From: a virus
Reading direction: 5' to 3' (one strand)
Length of the DNA: 25,200 nucleotides
Virus record (IMG/VR): IMGVR_UViG_3300027659_000191
Span: 1 to 25,200 of that record
Under the pieces are notes generated by a model that was not told the origin of the DNA, searched no databases, and was given only the letters and a program-made list of their open reading frames with translations. Positions 1-9,900 of the stretch are shown here, one piece after another. Both the position numbers and the translations under genes were made by a program. Position 1 is the first letter of the stretch, and the number at the start of each line of letters is the position of its first letter.

Positions 1-126
1 ATGGTACAATTGATCTTTGATGGAACTACTTGGCAGGTTATGAGTAACATTGGCCCACAGGGTCCTATAGGTCCCGCTCAGGGTGTTGGTAAAGTCATTG
101 CTATGGCAATGATATTCGGAGGTTAA
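1..126 (+). CDS. C-terminal end of a collagen-like phage fibre protein (5' end outside window)
   Basis: An open frame runs from the first base of the window to a TAA at 124-126, giving 41 visible residues. It holds the motif LIFDGTTWQV, which also closes three small fibre genes further along (for example VIYDGTNWLTIA at 18907-19209). A short collagen-like run GPQGPIGP follows, then a hydrophobic end VIAMAMIFGG. The first codon happens to be ATG, but the module normally sits at the end of a longer protein, so I read this as a truncated gene continuing upstream. A role as a virion fibre or decoration protein is inferred from the shared module and the neighbours. Confidence 0.7.
   Translation: MVQLIFDGTTWQVMSNIGPQGPIGPAQGVGKVIAMAMIFGG
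118..122 (+). promoter_or_regulatory. Shine-Dalgarno GGAGG inside the last codons of the upstream gene
   Basis: GGAGG lies five bases before the ATG at 128. It is read at the same time as the final Gly-Gly codons (GGA GGT) of the upstream gene, directly before its TAA. This fixes the start at 128 and implies coupled translation of the two genes. Confidence 0.8.
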
Positions 127-127
127 T

Positions 128-499
128 ATGGCAGCACCAAATATTGTAAATGTTACAACGATTATCGCAGGTTTAGCTGTTGCAGCACCTGCCAATACAA
201 CTGCCAACGTAGTAGTATCAAATGCAGCCAGTTCTGCTGCAGTCATCAAGATTAATTCACTGACTTGTACTAATGTAACAGGTACTTCAGCTACTGTAAC
301 AGTATCTATTACTAGTAGTGCAGCAGGAGCTGGTACAGCTTATAGATTAGCATTTCAGATTTCAATACCTGCAAATAGTTCGTTACAACTTATTGATAAG
401 GGTAACTTTGTATACTTAACGGAGGATAAGAGCCTTGTAGTAACCAGCGGCACTAGTAGTGCCATTGAATATGTAACAAGTTACGAGACTATCAGCTAA
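128..499 (+). CDS. small virion structural protein, family of unknown function
   Basis: 123 residues. The first two thirds are rich in Ala, Thr, Val and Ser with alternating hydrophobic residues, as expected for a beta-rich virion protein. The end has a conserved look: IPANSSLQLIDKGNFVYLTE followed by a SLVVTSGTSSAIEYVTSYE stretch. Similar short proteins are common in marine and freshwater phage structural clusters. The segment resembles the end of a beta-sandwich head or tail accessory protein, but I cannot assign a precise role. A consensus ribosome site at 118-122 sets the start. The stop overlaps the next ATG (TAATG), so it is probably co-translated with the giant adhesin. Confidence 0.65.
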   Translation: MAAPNIVNVTTIIAGLAVAAPANTTANVVVSNAASSAAVIKINSLTCTNVTGTSATVTVSITSSAAGAGTAYRLAFQISIPANSSLQLIDKGNFVYLTEDKSLVVTSGTSSAIEYVTSYETIS

Positions 500-3400
500 T
501 GTCAAAGTTTAGTAAAAAACTAATTTCCTCTATAGTACCCGCAGCGAATACTGCTGGTATCTATAATGCTGCTGAGCAGTTACAGAATCTAACTGCTTTA
601 GCTATTACTGCTATTAATTTCTGTGCTGATAGTTCTGGCAACGCTAATGGTCTGAACGATGACACCGCAATTAATACTGCGGGTGGTTTCGTAAAACTTA
701 CGGGCAGTGGTTTTACTAGTGCTACCATAGTTTATATCAATGGCATAAGTGTAACTAAATATTATCTAAATACTACTACAATTGTTGCTACAGTACCTGC
801 TGCAGTTGCCGGCACTACTGCTTCCTTGATGGTATTCAATGGCTCCACAGTAGGCTCTATCTGGGCAGCTGGTATCTCGTACTCAGGTTTCCCAAGCTGG
901 ACGACTACAGCAGCAAGTAATGCTGGATTTGTTGTTAGTACACAGCTCGTGGCAACAGGTGACGCACCTCTCGTGTATACATTTGTTAGTGGTACACTGC
1001 CTCCTAACTGCACGATCAGTAGTTCAGGTTTACTGAGCGGTACAGTTACCGGCGTAGGCACAAACGCAATCTATACGTTTACTGTAGCAGTCACAGACGC
1101 ACAGAATCAGAACGTATCACAAAGCATTGTGTACACACTAGTCGTATCAGATGCATTTTATAGATACACAAGTTTACACATCTCAGGTGATAGTAATCCA
1201 ACTTGGATCACTGATGCTAGCACTAATGTGCTGGCAGTTACCTCCGTAGGTGCTCCTCAGTCTACCATCTTTAGTCCGCTTAAAGCTGGCTACTACGGGA
1301 ATAGTTTTAATGGTAGTAGTGATTGGCTATCCATACCACTTACTGCCGGTCTAACTCTTGGATCCGGTGATTTTACAATCGAAGCATGGATTTATAAAAA
1401 TACTAGCGGCTCCGGTGAGATTTTTGGTAAAACAGGTAGCGTAAATTACGCTATAGATTGCCAAACTAGTCCCAGCAACTATCCACAAATATCGCTTTCT
1501 TCAAATGGAACCGCAACAACAATCGTTGCTGGTGCAACCGCATTAGCAACTAACAGATGGTATCATGTTGCTTGGGTGCGTAGTGGAACAACAATTAACA
1601 TTTATTTGAACGGTGTTCTTGATGGTACCGGTGTATTTAGTGGTGCCATTTTTAGTGGCAGCAATGTAGACGTAAGCGGTATTGGTGCTCGTCCTGGAGG
1701 CGGAACAGTAGACACTTGGTTTAACGGTTCTATATCTAACCTGCGTGTGGTAAAAGGCACTGCAGTTTATACTGCTAACTTCACACCTTCAGCAACTCCG
1801 CTAACTGCAATCACTAACACAAGTTTACTAACCTGTCAGTCTGCTCGTTTCATTGATAACAGTGCTGCACCTGTAACCATCACAGTAGCTGGCACACCTA
1901 AGGTAGTCTCAAGCAATCCTTTCAACTTACCCTCGGGATTATCTGCGTATGGTGCGGGGTATTTTGATGGTAGTAGTTATCTATCAGTACCTGCAACTTC
2001 AACTTTTGCATTTGGAACAGGTGATTTTACATTAGAATGTTGGATTAATGGAAATTCTACTACTTATGCATCAGGGGCTGTGTGTGCTCCAAATGTATAT
2101 AACGGGGGTTCACTCTATTGGGGGTTGACCTTTAGTAGTGGTAATATTGCTTGGCAAAGTAGTCACGGTAATGTTAATTTATTCTCAATATCTGCTGTTG
2201 CATACTATAATACTTGGTTACACCTTACAGTTGTTAGATCATCTGGTACAACAAAGATGTATTTTAATGGAGTTCAAGTAGGATCTGCTGCTGACACAAA
2301 TAATTATGTTCTTACTACAACATATAATATAGCACGAAATGGAGATGGTCCTTATAATATACAGCAAGGTTATCTCTCCAACCTAAGAATAGTCAAAGGC
2401 ACAGCAGTCTACACCGCAGCATTTACTCCTCCAACAGCTCCGCTAACCGCAATAACTAACACAAGTTTACTAACCTTACAAACCAACGTACCACACAATA
2501 ACTCGCAGTTCAGGGACACAAGCACCAACAACGCCTTAATCACACGCTACGGTAACGTAACACAGGGTTCGTTCTCGCCATTCACCAAGCAGTATCCATA
2601 CTCAACTGCTACGGTTGGGGGATCGGCTTATTTTGATAGTACTGCAGGAGACTACTTAAATATAGCTGACCCAACAGGAACATTTAATTTTGGATCTGGT
2701 AATTTTACTGTCGAAGCCTGGGTTTATTCAAGAGGCGGTAATAATGTTATGATCTGGGGTAATGGTACTAGCGGAAATAATTGGGTTGCTTTCTATACAT
2801 CTACTTCAGCAGAGTTCGCAATAGCTGTTGGTGGTGCAGTACCTCTAGACGTTTTAACTGGTACTAATTCTATAATACCTGATCAATGGTCACACGTAGC
2901 ATTGGTAAGAAGTGGCGATGTATTTACGATATACATTAATGGCATAAAGGGTAGTAGTGGCACACGGGCTGGGGTTGTTCCTTACTATGATACTACCAAT
3001 ACATATTTTGGTGGTCCTAGGTGGCCTGGAGATACTGCTAGTAGTAATGGTTACATGTCTAACCTTAGAATCGTCAAGGGAGTTGCACTATACACCAGCA
3101 ACTTCACACCTTCTACAGCACCACTAACTGCAGTATCCGGTACAGTCCTGCTAATGCCGTTCACAAACGCCGCAGTCTACGACAACACCATGCTCAGTAA
3201 CTTAGAGACGGTTGGTAACGTACAGGTGAATACTAGTGTGTTCAAGTATGGCACAGGTAGTTTGAAGTTTAATGGCAGTACAGATTACTTAACTATACCC
3301 GCCAGTGCTAATACATCATTCGGTACTGGCGATTTTACAGTCGAATTTTGGATAAATACTGCAGGTGCAAATAGCCAGATATTATCATTAGCTAGTGGCA

Positions 3401-5904
3401 CTGCAGCAGGTAATTGGCAGGTCTCTCTATATAATGGAAATTTCTATTGGCAGAGTGCTAGAAATACTACTGACGCACTGTATGTAGCAAGCACATCTAT
3501 TACAAATAGTCTATGGCACCATGTAGTAATCACTAGAGCCTCTAATACTTTACGAATATTTTTTGATGGTACACAGCAAGGTAGTGTAACAGATAGTACT
3601 AATTATAATGTAACAAGCGTACTTAATATTGGATATAGCACTACATATTTCAACGGCTACATCGACGAACTAAGAATCACCAAAGGCTACGCTAGATACA
3701 CCACAGCATTCACTCCGTCCACCGGTGCTTTCTCAGCTTCAGCACCTTTTGGAACTTCAGTGTTGCCCTCTAAGTCGCTGAGGTTTCGTGCGAGTGCGAG
3801 TGCGTACTTGGACAAGACTCCTGCTACCACAACCAACCAGAGGACTTGGACCTGGAGTGCTTGGGTTAAGCGTGGGATTTTGGGTAGTAGCACTCAGGAT
3901 TTATTTATAGGAACATCTGGTGGCAATTTTAATGGCGTTAGAATTATTGCTGACCAGATATATGTACAAGACTACCAAGCCAGCGTATACAATATTTTTT
4001 GGACAACCACGGCAGTTTATCGTGACCCTGCCGCTTGGTATCATGTTGTAGTTAATTATGATACAACACAAGCATCATCTACAAATGCAGTATCTATTTG
4101 GATTAATGGTACTATTCAAGCCGTAACGTTTACCGCCTCACTTGGCGCTTATGTTCAAAACAGAACTGGTTTTATAAACACTGCAAGTACTGCCCACTAT
4201 ATTAGCCGAGGTAATACAGCACAGTATTACGACGGCGAACTAGCCGAAATCAACTTCGTAGACGGTCTAGCTTTAGCCCCTACGATGTTCGGTGCATACA
4301 GCGCATACAACCAGTGGTTACCAGTTTCCTACTCTGGTTACATGGGAGCGAATGGGTTCTACTTGCCGTTTAATGTAGGTACTGATACATCATCAGTGTC
4401 CGTGAGTTATCTTGCGGTAGCAGGTGGTGGTGGTGGCGGAACAGGTCAGAGTGCTTCTACTGTGGGTAATGGTGGCGGTGGCGGTGCTGGTGGTTTGTTA
4501 ACCGGCACAACTTCGTTAGTTATCAATGGTGTATATCCTGTAGTTGTTGGTGCTGGCGGTAATGCAGGTACACCTGGTGTTAATTCAGGTAGTGGTGCAA
4601 ATTCCACTGCGTTTGGCGTAACAGCAACGGGTGGTGGAGCCGGCGGTAGTTATAATGGTAATAATGGTCAAACCGGCGGCTCAGGCGGAGGTGCTGGATA
4701 TGGGGGCACGGCAGGTTCTGGTACTTCTGGGCAAGGTTATGCAGGGGGTGCTGGGAATACTGCAGGTTCTCCATATCAAGCAGGTGGCGGTGGCGGTGCT
4801 GGTGCAGTAGGTACTAATGGTCCCGGTGGTATAGGTGTCCAATCAAGCATTACTGGTAGTAGTGTTTATTATGCTGGCGGCGGCGCTGGCGGTAATGGTA
4901 GTAATGTAACAGGTAGTTCAGGTGGTTCAGGTGGTGGGGGTACTGGTGGATATGGTACAACAGCTGGTACTGCGGGTACCGCTAACCTCGGTGGTGGTGG
5001 TGGTGGCGGTGGTAACCAAGGGACTGGCGGCACTAACTCAAGTAATGGTGCCGCAGGTGGTTCGGGTGTAATCATCATCTCCTACTCTGGTACACAGAAA
5101 TTCTACGGTGGCAACGTTACTTCTGTTGGTGGTAACACGATACACACGTTCACGACCTCAGGTTCATTGACTGGTGTATTCGGCGACCAAAGCGGAAACA
5201 ACAACAACTGGACTCCTAACAACATCAACGTCAGCACAGTTGGTCCTACTTACGACCTACTCACAGATGTGCCAACACTCACAAGTGCTACTGCGGCGAA
5301 CTATGCTGTGTTGAATCCGTTGCAAATTGGAGGTGTAGTTACTTCCCCAACGCCAATTGCACTTAGTAACGGTAATTTATCTTGGTCTTATAACCGCACT
5401 ACTAGCGGCAGCGGGTGGCTACAGGCAACAATCGCTATACCATCGACTGGAAAATGGTACTATGAATATGTATCCGATTCGGGTTCTCCGGTAGCTTATT
5501 CTGAACCTGGTATTATGGATATTGCAACTCCAAAATCACAAGCGACCCCATCACAGTATAGAGCCTATTATGGGTATGATGGCACAAAACTTAGTAACGG
5601 GGTATACTCTGCTTACGGCACAACAGCAGCTTTAAACGATGTTCTTAGCGTTGCTATTGACATGGACAATGGTGCGCTGTACTTTGGTAAGAATGGTACA
5701 TATCTAAACTCTGGTGTTCCTACTAGCGGAGCGTCTAAAACCGGAGCAGCGTTTACTGACCTTATTTCTGCTGGTGTTACTTGGGTGCCAATGATGGGTA
5801 TCATGGGAAATAGCGTAGCAAGTGGCTATGTCAACTTCGGCCAGCGACCTTTCACCTACACCGCCCCCAGCGGTTTCCTCCCACTCAACACTTACAACAT
5901 CTAA
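499..5904 (+). CDS. giant modular tail fibre/adhesin with five LamG, Gly-rich and SPRY domains
   Basis: 1801 residues; the ATG overlaps the previous stop. Domains in order: an IPT/TIG-like fold (about 58-125), a putative Ig-like domain of He_PIG type (about 130-215, TLPPNCTISSSGLLSGTVTG), four LamG/concanavalin-like repeats (about 269-440, 487-650, 709-880, 921-1074), each with a DFT.E.WI/WV strand and an NLRIVKG-type C-terminal strand, and a fifth, divergent LamG (about 1090-1270, WTWSAWVKRG). A Gly-rich domain (about 1307-1529) and a SPRY domain (about 1628-1799, GKWYYEY ... VNFGQRPFTYTAPSGF) follow. LamG and SPRY folds bind sugars or proteins, so the likely role is recognition of the host surface at the tail tip. 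This is inference from fold and context. No enzymatic or self-cleaving chaperone domain is visible. Confidence 0.85.
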   Translation: MSKFSKKLISSIVPAANTAGIYNAAEQLQNLTALAITAINFCADSSGNANGLNDDTAINTAGGFVKLTGSGFTSATIVYINGISVTKYYLNTTTIVATVPAAVAGTTASLMVFNGSTVGSIWAAGISYSGFPSWTTTAASNAGFVVSTQLVATGDAPLVYTFVSGTLPPNCTISSSGLLSGTVTGVGTNAIYTFTVAVTDAQNQNVSQSIVYTLVVSDAFYRYTSLHISGDSNPTWITDASTNVLAVTSVGAPQSTIFSPLKAGYYGNSFNGSSDWLSIPLTAGLTLGSGDFTIEAWIYKNTSGSGEIFGKTGSVNYAIDCQTSPSNYPQISLSSNGTATTIVAGATALATNRWYHVAWVRSGTTINIYLNGVLDGTGVFSGAIFSGSNVDVSGIGARPGGGTVDTWFNGSISNLRVVKGTAVYTANFTPSATPLTAITNTSLLTCQSARFIDNSAAPVTITVAGTPKVVSSNPFNLPSGLSAYGAGYFDGSSYLSVPATSTFAFGTGDFTLECWINGNSTTYASGAVCAPNVYNGGSLYWGLTFSSGNIAWQSSHGNVNLFSISAVAYYNTWLHLTVVRSSGTTKMYFNGVQVGSAADTNNYVLTTTYNIARNGDGPYNIQQGYLSNLRIVKGTAVYTAAFTPPTAPLTAITNTSLLTLQTNVPHNNSQFRDTSTNNALITRYGNVTQGSFSPFTKQYPYSTATVGGSAYFDSTAGDYLNIADPTGTFNFGSGNFTVEAWVYSRGGNNVMIWGNGTSGNNWVAFYTSTSAEFAIAVGGAVPLDVLTGTNSIIPDQWSHVALVRSGDVFTIYINGIKGSSGTRAGVVPYYDTTNTYFGGPRWPGDTASSNGYMSNLRIVKGVALYTSNFTPSTAPLTAVSGTVLLMPFTNAAVYDNTMLSNLETVGNVQVNTSVFKYGTGSLKFNGSTDYLTIPASANTSFGTGDFTVEFWINTAGANSQILSLASGTAAGNWQVSLYNGNFYWQSARNTTDALYVASTSITNSLWHHVVITRASNTLRIFFDGTQQGSVTDSTNYNVTSVLNIGYSTTYFNGYIDELRITKGYARYTTAFTPSTGAFSASAPFGTSVLPSKSLRFRASASAYLDKTPATTTNQRTWTWSAWVKRGILGSSTQDLFIGTSGGNFNGVRIIADQIYVQDYQASVYNIFWTTTAVYRDPAAWYHVVVNYDTTQASSTNAVSIWINGTIQAVTFTASLGAYVQNRTGFINTASTAHYISRGNTAQYYDGELAEINFVDGLALAPTMFGAYSAYNQWLPVSYSGYMGANGFYLPFNVGTDTSSVSVSYLAVAGGGGGGTGQSASTVGNGGGGGAGGLLTGTTSLVINGVYPVVVGAGGNAGTPGVNSGSGANSTAFGVTATGGGAGGSYNGNNGQTGGSGGGAGYGGTAGSGTSGQGYAGGAGNTAGSPYQAGGGGGAGAVGTNGPGGIGVQSSITGSSVYYAGGGAGGNGSNVTGSSGGSGGGGTGGYGTTAGTAGTANLGGGGGGGGNQGTGGTNSSNGAAGGSGVIIISYSGTQKFYGGNVTSVGGNTIHTFTTSGSLTGVFGDQSGNNNNWTPNNINVSTVGPTYDLLTDVPTLTSATAANYAVLNPLQIGGVVTSPTPIALSNGNLSWSYNRTTSGSGWLQATIAIPSTGKWYYEYVSDSGSPVAYSEPGIMDIATPKSQATPSQYRAYYGYDGTKLSNGVYSAYGTTAALNDVLSVAIDMDNGALYFGKNGTYLNSGVPTSGASKTGAAFTDLISAGVTWVPMMGIMGNSVASGYVNFGQRPFTYTAPSGFLPLNTYNI
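1306..4310 (+). repeat. five tandem LamG-encoding modules
   Basis: Five protein-level repeats, roughly at 1306-1815, 1960-2450, 2627-3130, 3262-3720 and 3770-4310, each with the core strand DFT[ILV]E.W. The first four close with a strand like NLRIVKGTAVYTANFTP and an APLTAI linker. DNA identity survives mainly in the linkers: a 22-base run is exact at 1813-1834 and 2455-2476. The fifth module is of a different subtype and matches the single LamG of the 6964-10263 protein. Confidence 0.8.
4417..5085 (+). repeat. Gly-rich low-complexity domain, copy 1 of 3
   Basis: GGN-codon-rich DNA encoding runs of Gly broken by Ser, Thr, Ala and Asn. It starts with YLAVAGGGGG and ends GGSGVIIISY. The same start and end recur at 12382-13015 and 13336-13990. 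The spacing of the Gly runs is similar in all three copies, so this is a folded domain family and not random low complexity. Confidence 0.85.
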
Positions 5905-5913
5905 GGAGCAATC

Positions 5914-6957
5914 ATGGCAACTACATTTGCAGTACCAGATGGACGAGTGGCGATGGCTGCTACGTTGTATACGGGGAATGGGTCAACGCAGACGATTAGT
6001 AATGCAGTTAACTCTGTGTCGTTTCAACCTGATTTGGCTTGGATGAAGGCACGGGTTGCTGGGTCAAACAATCTTGTTGATTCGGTTAGGGGGGTTAACA
6101 AGATATTGTTTTCTGACGCTACTACTGCCGAAACAACATACACTGATAACCTAACATCTTTCAATGTTGGTGGGTTTTCGGTTGGGGCAAGTGCTTCGTC
6201 CAATGTAAATATAAACGGCAACACTTACGTCGGTTGGCAATGGAAAGCCGGTGGCACAGCGGTCAGCAACACTGCGGGGACTATCACATCGTCGGTGAGT
6301 GCTAACACCACTGCTGGGTTCTCTATTGTGACGTATACGGGGAATGGCGTTAACTCCACAATGGGGCATGGGTTGGGTGTTGCTCCAGCAATGATCTTTT
6401 ATAAGTCTAGGACTACCGCAGAAGGTTGGCCTGTTTATCATTCGGCTTTGGCGGTAACTAATAATTTGGCGCTTAATAATAACAACTTGCAGCAACCTGG
6501 AGGCAGTTACTATTGGAACAATACCGCCCCTACGTCTACTTTAATTAGGGCAGGAACAGATACTGCAAACAATGGTAACGGCACTAACTACGTCGCATAT
6601 TGCTGGGCACCGGTAGCAGGTTACAGCGCATTTGGTAGTTACACGGGCAATGGTGTTGCAGATGGTCCGTTTATATACACTGGGTTTAGGCCACGTTGGG
6701 TGTTGATTAAAAATGCTTCAACCGCAGGTTATTCTTGGCTTGTATATGATTCTGCCCGCAACACATACAATGCTACAGGCGCAAATCTTCGACCAAACGT
6801 ATCTGATCTTGAAGGCACTCAGTCAGCTAACCTATTAGATTTTGTGTCAAATGGCATTAAGATTAGGGGTGATTCTACTGGGTCTATTAACTCGGTACAT
6901 ACTTATATCTACGCAGCCTTCGCCGAGAATCCGATGAAATACGCAAACGCAAGGTAA
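5914..6957 (+). CDS. DUF7483-like phage fibre protein
   Basis: 347 residues. AGGAG at 5904-5908 places the start at 5914, ten bases after the adhesin stop. Recurrent elements include YTGNG (three times), SFQPDLAWMKAR, YVGWQWKAGG, HGLGVAPAMIFYKSR, YVAYCWAPVAGYSAFGSY, TGFRPRWVLIKN and a closing YIYAAFAENP. These fit the DUF7483-type domain found at the C-terminus of many phage tail proteins, from memory of the family. The whole protein aligns with residues about 758-1099 of the next gene, where it is fused to SPRY. Codon use differs from its neighbours: ACG, GGG and TTG are frequent here, so it may have been acquired separately. Host binding is inferred; no catalytic motif is seen. Confidence 0.75.
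   Translation: MATTFAVPDGRVAMAATLYTGNGSTQTISNAVNSVSFQPDLAWMKARVAGSNNLVDSVRGVNKILFSDATTAETTYTDNLTSFNVGGFSVGASASSNVNINGNTYVGWQWKAGGTAVSNTAGTITSSVSANTTAGFSIVTYTGNGVNSTMGHGLGVAPAMIFYKSRTTAEGWPVYHSALAVTNNLALNNNNLQQPGGSYYWNNTAPTSTLIRAGTDTANNGNGTNYVAYCWAPVAGYSAFGSYTGNGVADGPFIYTGFRPRWVLIKNASTAGYSWLVYDSARNTYNATGANLRPNVSDLEGTQSANLLDFVSNGIKIRGDSTGSINSVHTYIYAAFAENPMKYANAR
6304..6341 (+). repeat. 38-base exact direct repeat, copy 1 (partner at 9622-9659)
   Basis: The 38 bases match 9622-9659 exactly, in the equivalent position of the two DUF7483-like domains. Two further matches keep the same order: 6585-6624 with 9903-9942 (one mismatch in 40) and 6904-6927 with 10210-10233 (exact). The sequence between them has diverged strongly. 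This points to duplication followed by partial gene conversion, or to selection on these segments. Confidence 0.9.
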
Positions 6958-6963
6958 TAAAAT

Positions 6964-9900
6964 ATGACACAATTAAGTACTTTAATCCAAGGCAGTGGCA
7001 AGAACGCTATAGACAAGAGAAGCTATATAGCCACCTCTGGTCAAACAGCGTTCACTGTAACTTACTCCCCTCCATATGTAGACGTATATCAGAACGGTGT
7101 ACGTTTGAACGTTGTTGACTATACTGCAACTTCAGGAACTTCAATCACGTTAACGGTAGGTGCTGCAGTTAACGATGAGATCGAAGTAATTGGCTTTGCC
7201 AGTGACGCATCGATCACAGCGAGTTTTAGTGGACCTAATGCGCCTTCACTGCCTATTGAAGGAATGATGTGGTACGACACTACAGATGGTGCACTATATG
7301 TACGTACCGGAGGTTTCTGGGTAGAAGCATCTCAAGCAGGTGCTACTCAGGGTATTCAGGGTATTCAAGGCCCTGCCGGTGACGGAGTAGTTATTAGCGG
7401 TATCACAGTTACTGATGCCAGTTATGCTAATACTGATGACACCGCAGTTAGTTTAACTGGCGGATATATCAAGGTCACAGGTACAGGTTTTGTTAGTGGA
7501 TGTACCATAGTAGTTGGTACTGTAATCGCAACTTCAGTAACTTTTATAAGTTCTACTGAAGTGCGTGCTCAGTTACCTGCTCTGACAGCTGGCACTTATA
7601 TCTTGTACGTTAGTAATCCTAGCGGAGCAGTAGCAATCAGGGTAAATGCAATTACCTTTAGTGCGCTTCCAACTTGGGTATCTACATCACCATTGCCTAA
7701 TGGTAAACTTAATACCGCTATCTCTATACAGTTATCTGGTACCAGCGACAGCGCAGTTGTCTATGCTCTACAAAGTGGTAGCACGCTACCCGCTGGTTTA
7801 GCATTATCTAGTGGTGGTCTACTATCTGGTACTGTAACTGGTATCAGTGTAGAAACTACATATAATTTTACAGTAGTTGCTACTGATGCACAGTTACAAG
7901 ATAGTCCTAAGGCTTTCTCTATTACTATTACTGTTTTTTATGTGGTTGCTAGATCATTGCGCTTACGCTCCGCTGCGAGTGCGTCCTTAAATAGAACTCC
8001 TGCCGCTTCCGGGTCACTTACGACTTGGACGATGAGTATGTGGCTTAAACGCGGAACTGTTAGTTCCGCACAAGATATATTTGGAGCACTTACAGGTTCT
8101 GGTGCTACTACAGAAATATACATTGCCGCAGGTGGTACACTTGGGTTTTATTGGAACTCATCAAATTCAGTTGTAACTACTGCGCTGCTTCGAGACCCTG
8201 CCGCTTGGTACCACCTTGTTTTTGTTTGGGATACAAATAATGCAACTGCAGCAAATCGAGTTAGCATTTACATAAACGGTGTATTGCAAGGCATAACATT
8301 AACTGGTAGTTACCCTACATCAGGGCTATCGTCTTATTGGAATCAGGCACTTTCTAATACTATTGGTATGTTTAATGGCAGTAATTATGTAGATGGACAA
8401 ATAACTGAGATCAACTTCATAGATGGTCAGGCTTTAACTGCAGCAAGTTTCGGCGAAGTTTCAGTAACTTCAGGAGCTTGGGTTCCTAAAGCTTATGCTG
8501 GTACGTACGGCACTAATGGTTTCTGCCTTAAATTTGCAGATAATAGCGCTAATACAGCCGCTGCGATTGGTAAAGATTCATCAACTAATGGTAACAACTG
8601 GACTCCCAGTAATATTAGTCTTACTGCCGGATCAACTTACGATTCGTTGTTAGACAGCCCAGTTCCATCAAGTGCTACTGTGGCGAATTATGCTGTGTTG
8701 AATCCACTGCAAAATGGTGGAGGGACACTGTCCAACGCCAATTTGACTTTGACAGGCCCAAGTGCTACTTGGGGAACTCGACTAGGAACAATTGCAGTTA
8801 CTTCCGGCAAGTGGTATTATGAAGTAACAGTTCAAGTTATGTCTGGGTCTTGGGGTTACATGCTTGGCATTACACAAAACCCCGCTCCATCAAGCTTCTT
8901 AGGATTTGATGCAAACGGTTATAGTTATTATGATACTGGACAAAAGTATACCAACAACGTTGCTGCTGCTTACGGAGCAGCCATGTCACTTAATGATGTA
9001 ATTGGTGTTGCTTTTGATGCTACTGCGGGAACACTTACGTTCTATAAAAATAATGTAAGTCAAGGCGTCGCTTATTCTGGTTTGGCATCTGGAACTTGGT
9101 ATCTTGGCGCAGCGTGTTATGCAAGTGCAGTTGCATCTGTAAACTTCGGTCAACGCCCCTTCACCTACACACCGCCTACAGACTTCCTAGCACTAAATAC
9201 TTTCAATTTGCCAGCTTCCGCAGTTCTAAATCCTGCAACAGCGATGGCTGCTACCATATACACTGGTAATGGTACATATCCTAGAACTATAACTAATACA
9301 GTGAATGCGATTTCATTTCAACCAGATTTAGTATGGATAAAAGCTAGAAATCAAACTTACGATCATATACTCTATGATTCAGTTCGTGGGACGGGCACTA
9401 CTAAAAGTTTAGTTTCAAATAGTTCCGCAGTTGAAGGCAGTAATGCTATATATGCAAATTTAAGTGCGTTTACTTCAACAGGGTTTACGGTTGATACTAC
9501 TAGTAATACTAATATACTTAATAATAATGCAAATACGTTTGTTGCTTGGCAATGGAAAGCTGGAGGTGCAGTAAGTGCCGGCAACAATACTGCAGGTACA
9601 ATCACATCAACTGTAAGTGCAAACACCACTGCTGGGTTCTCTATTGTGACGTATACGGGAAATGGCACTAACGGCGCTACTGTAGGACATGGACTTGGTG
9701 CGAAACCATCTCTCATCCTAGAAAAAGGCCGCGGATCGGCTTATAATTGGGCTGTGCAGGGAGGTGGAGTGATGTGGACTCCTGCAACATCAGCATTGGC
9801 TCTTAATACTACAGGTGGACTTAACGCATCTCAAATTCCAGCTGTTGCAACAACTTCTGTTTTTACGCCTTCGGTCACTGCATACTCCAATGAAAGCGGA

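Noticed and set aside
449-463. Perfect 7-base inverted repeat GGCACTA/TAGTGCC around one base
   Set aside because: It is inside a coding region, cannot form a normal hairpin loop and is explained by Gly-Thr-Ser-Ser-Ala codons.
5822-6046. Frame overlapping the end of the adhesin and the start of the DUF7483 gene
   Set aside because: Both surrounding frames have clear homology to each other's counterparts in the next gene; this third frame is a shadow. It does not offer a frameshift that would restore the fusion.
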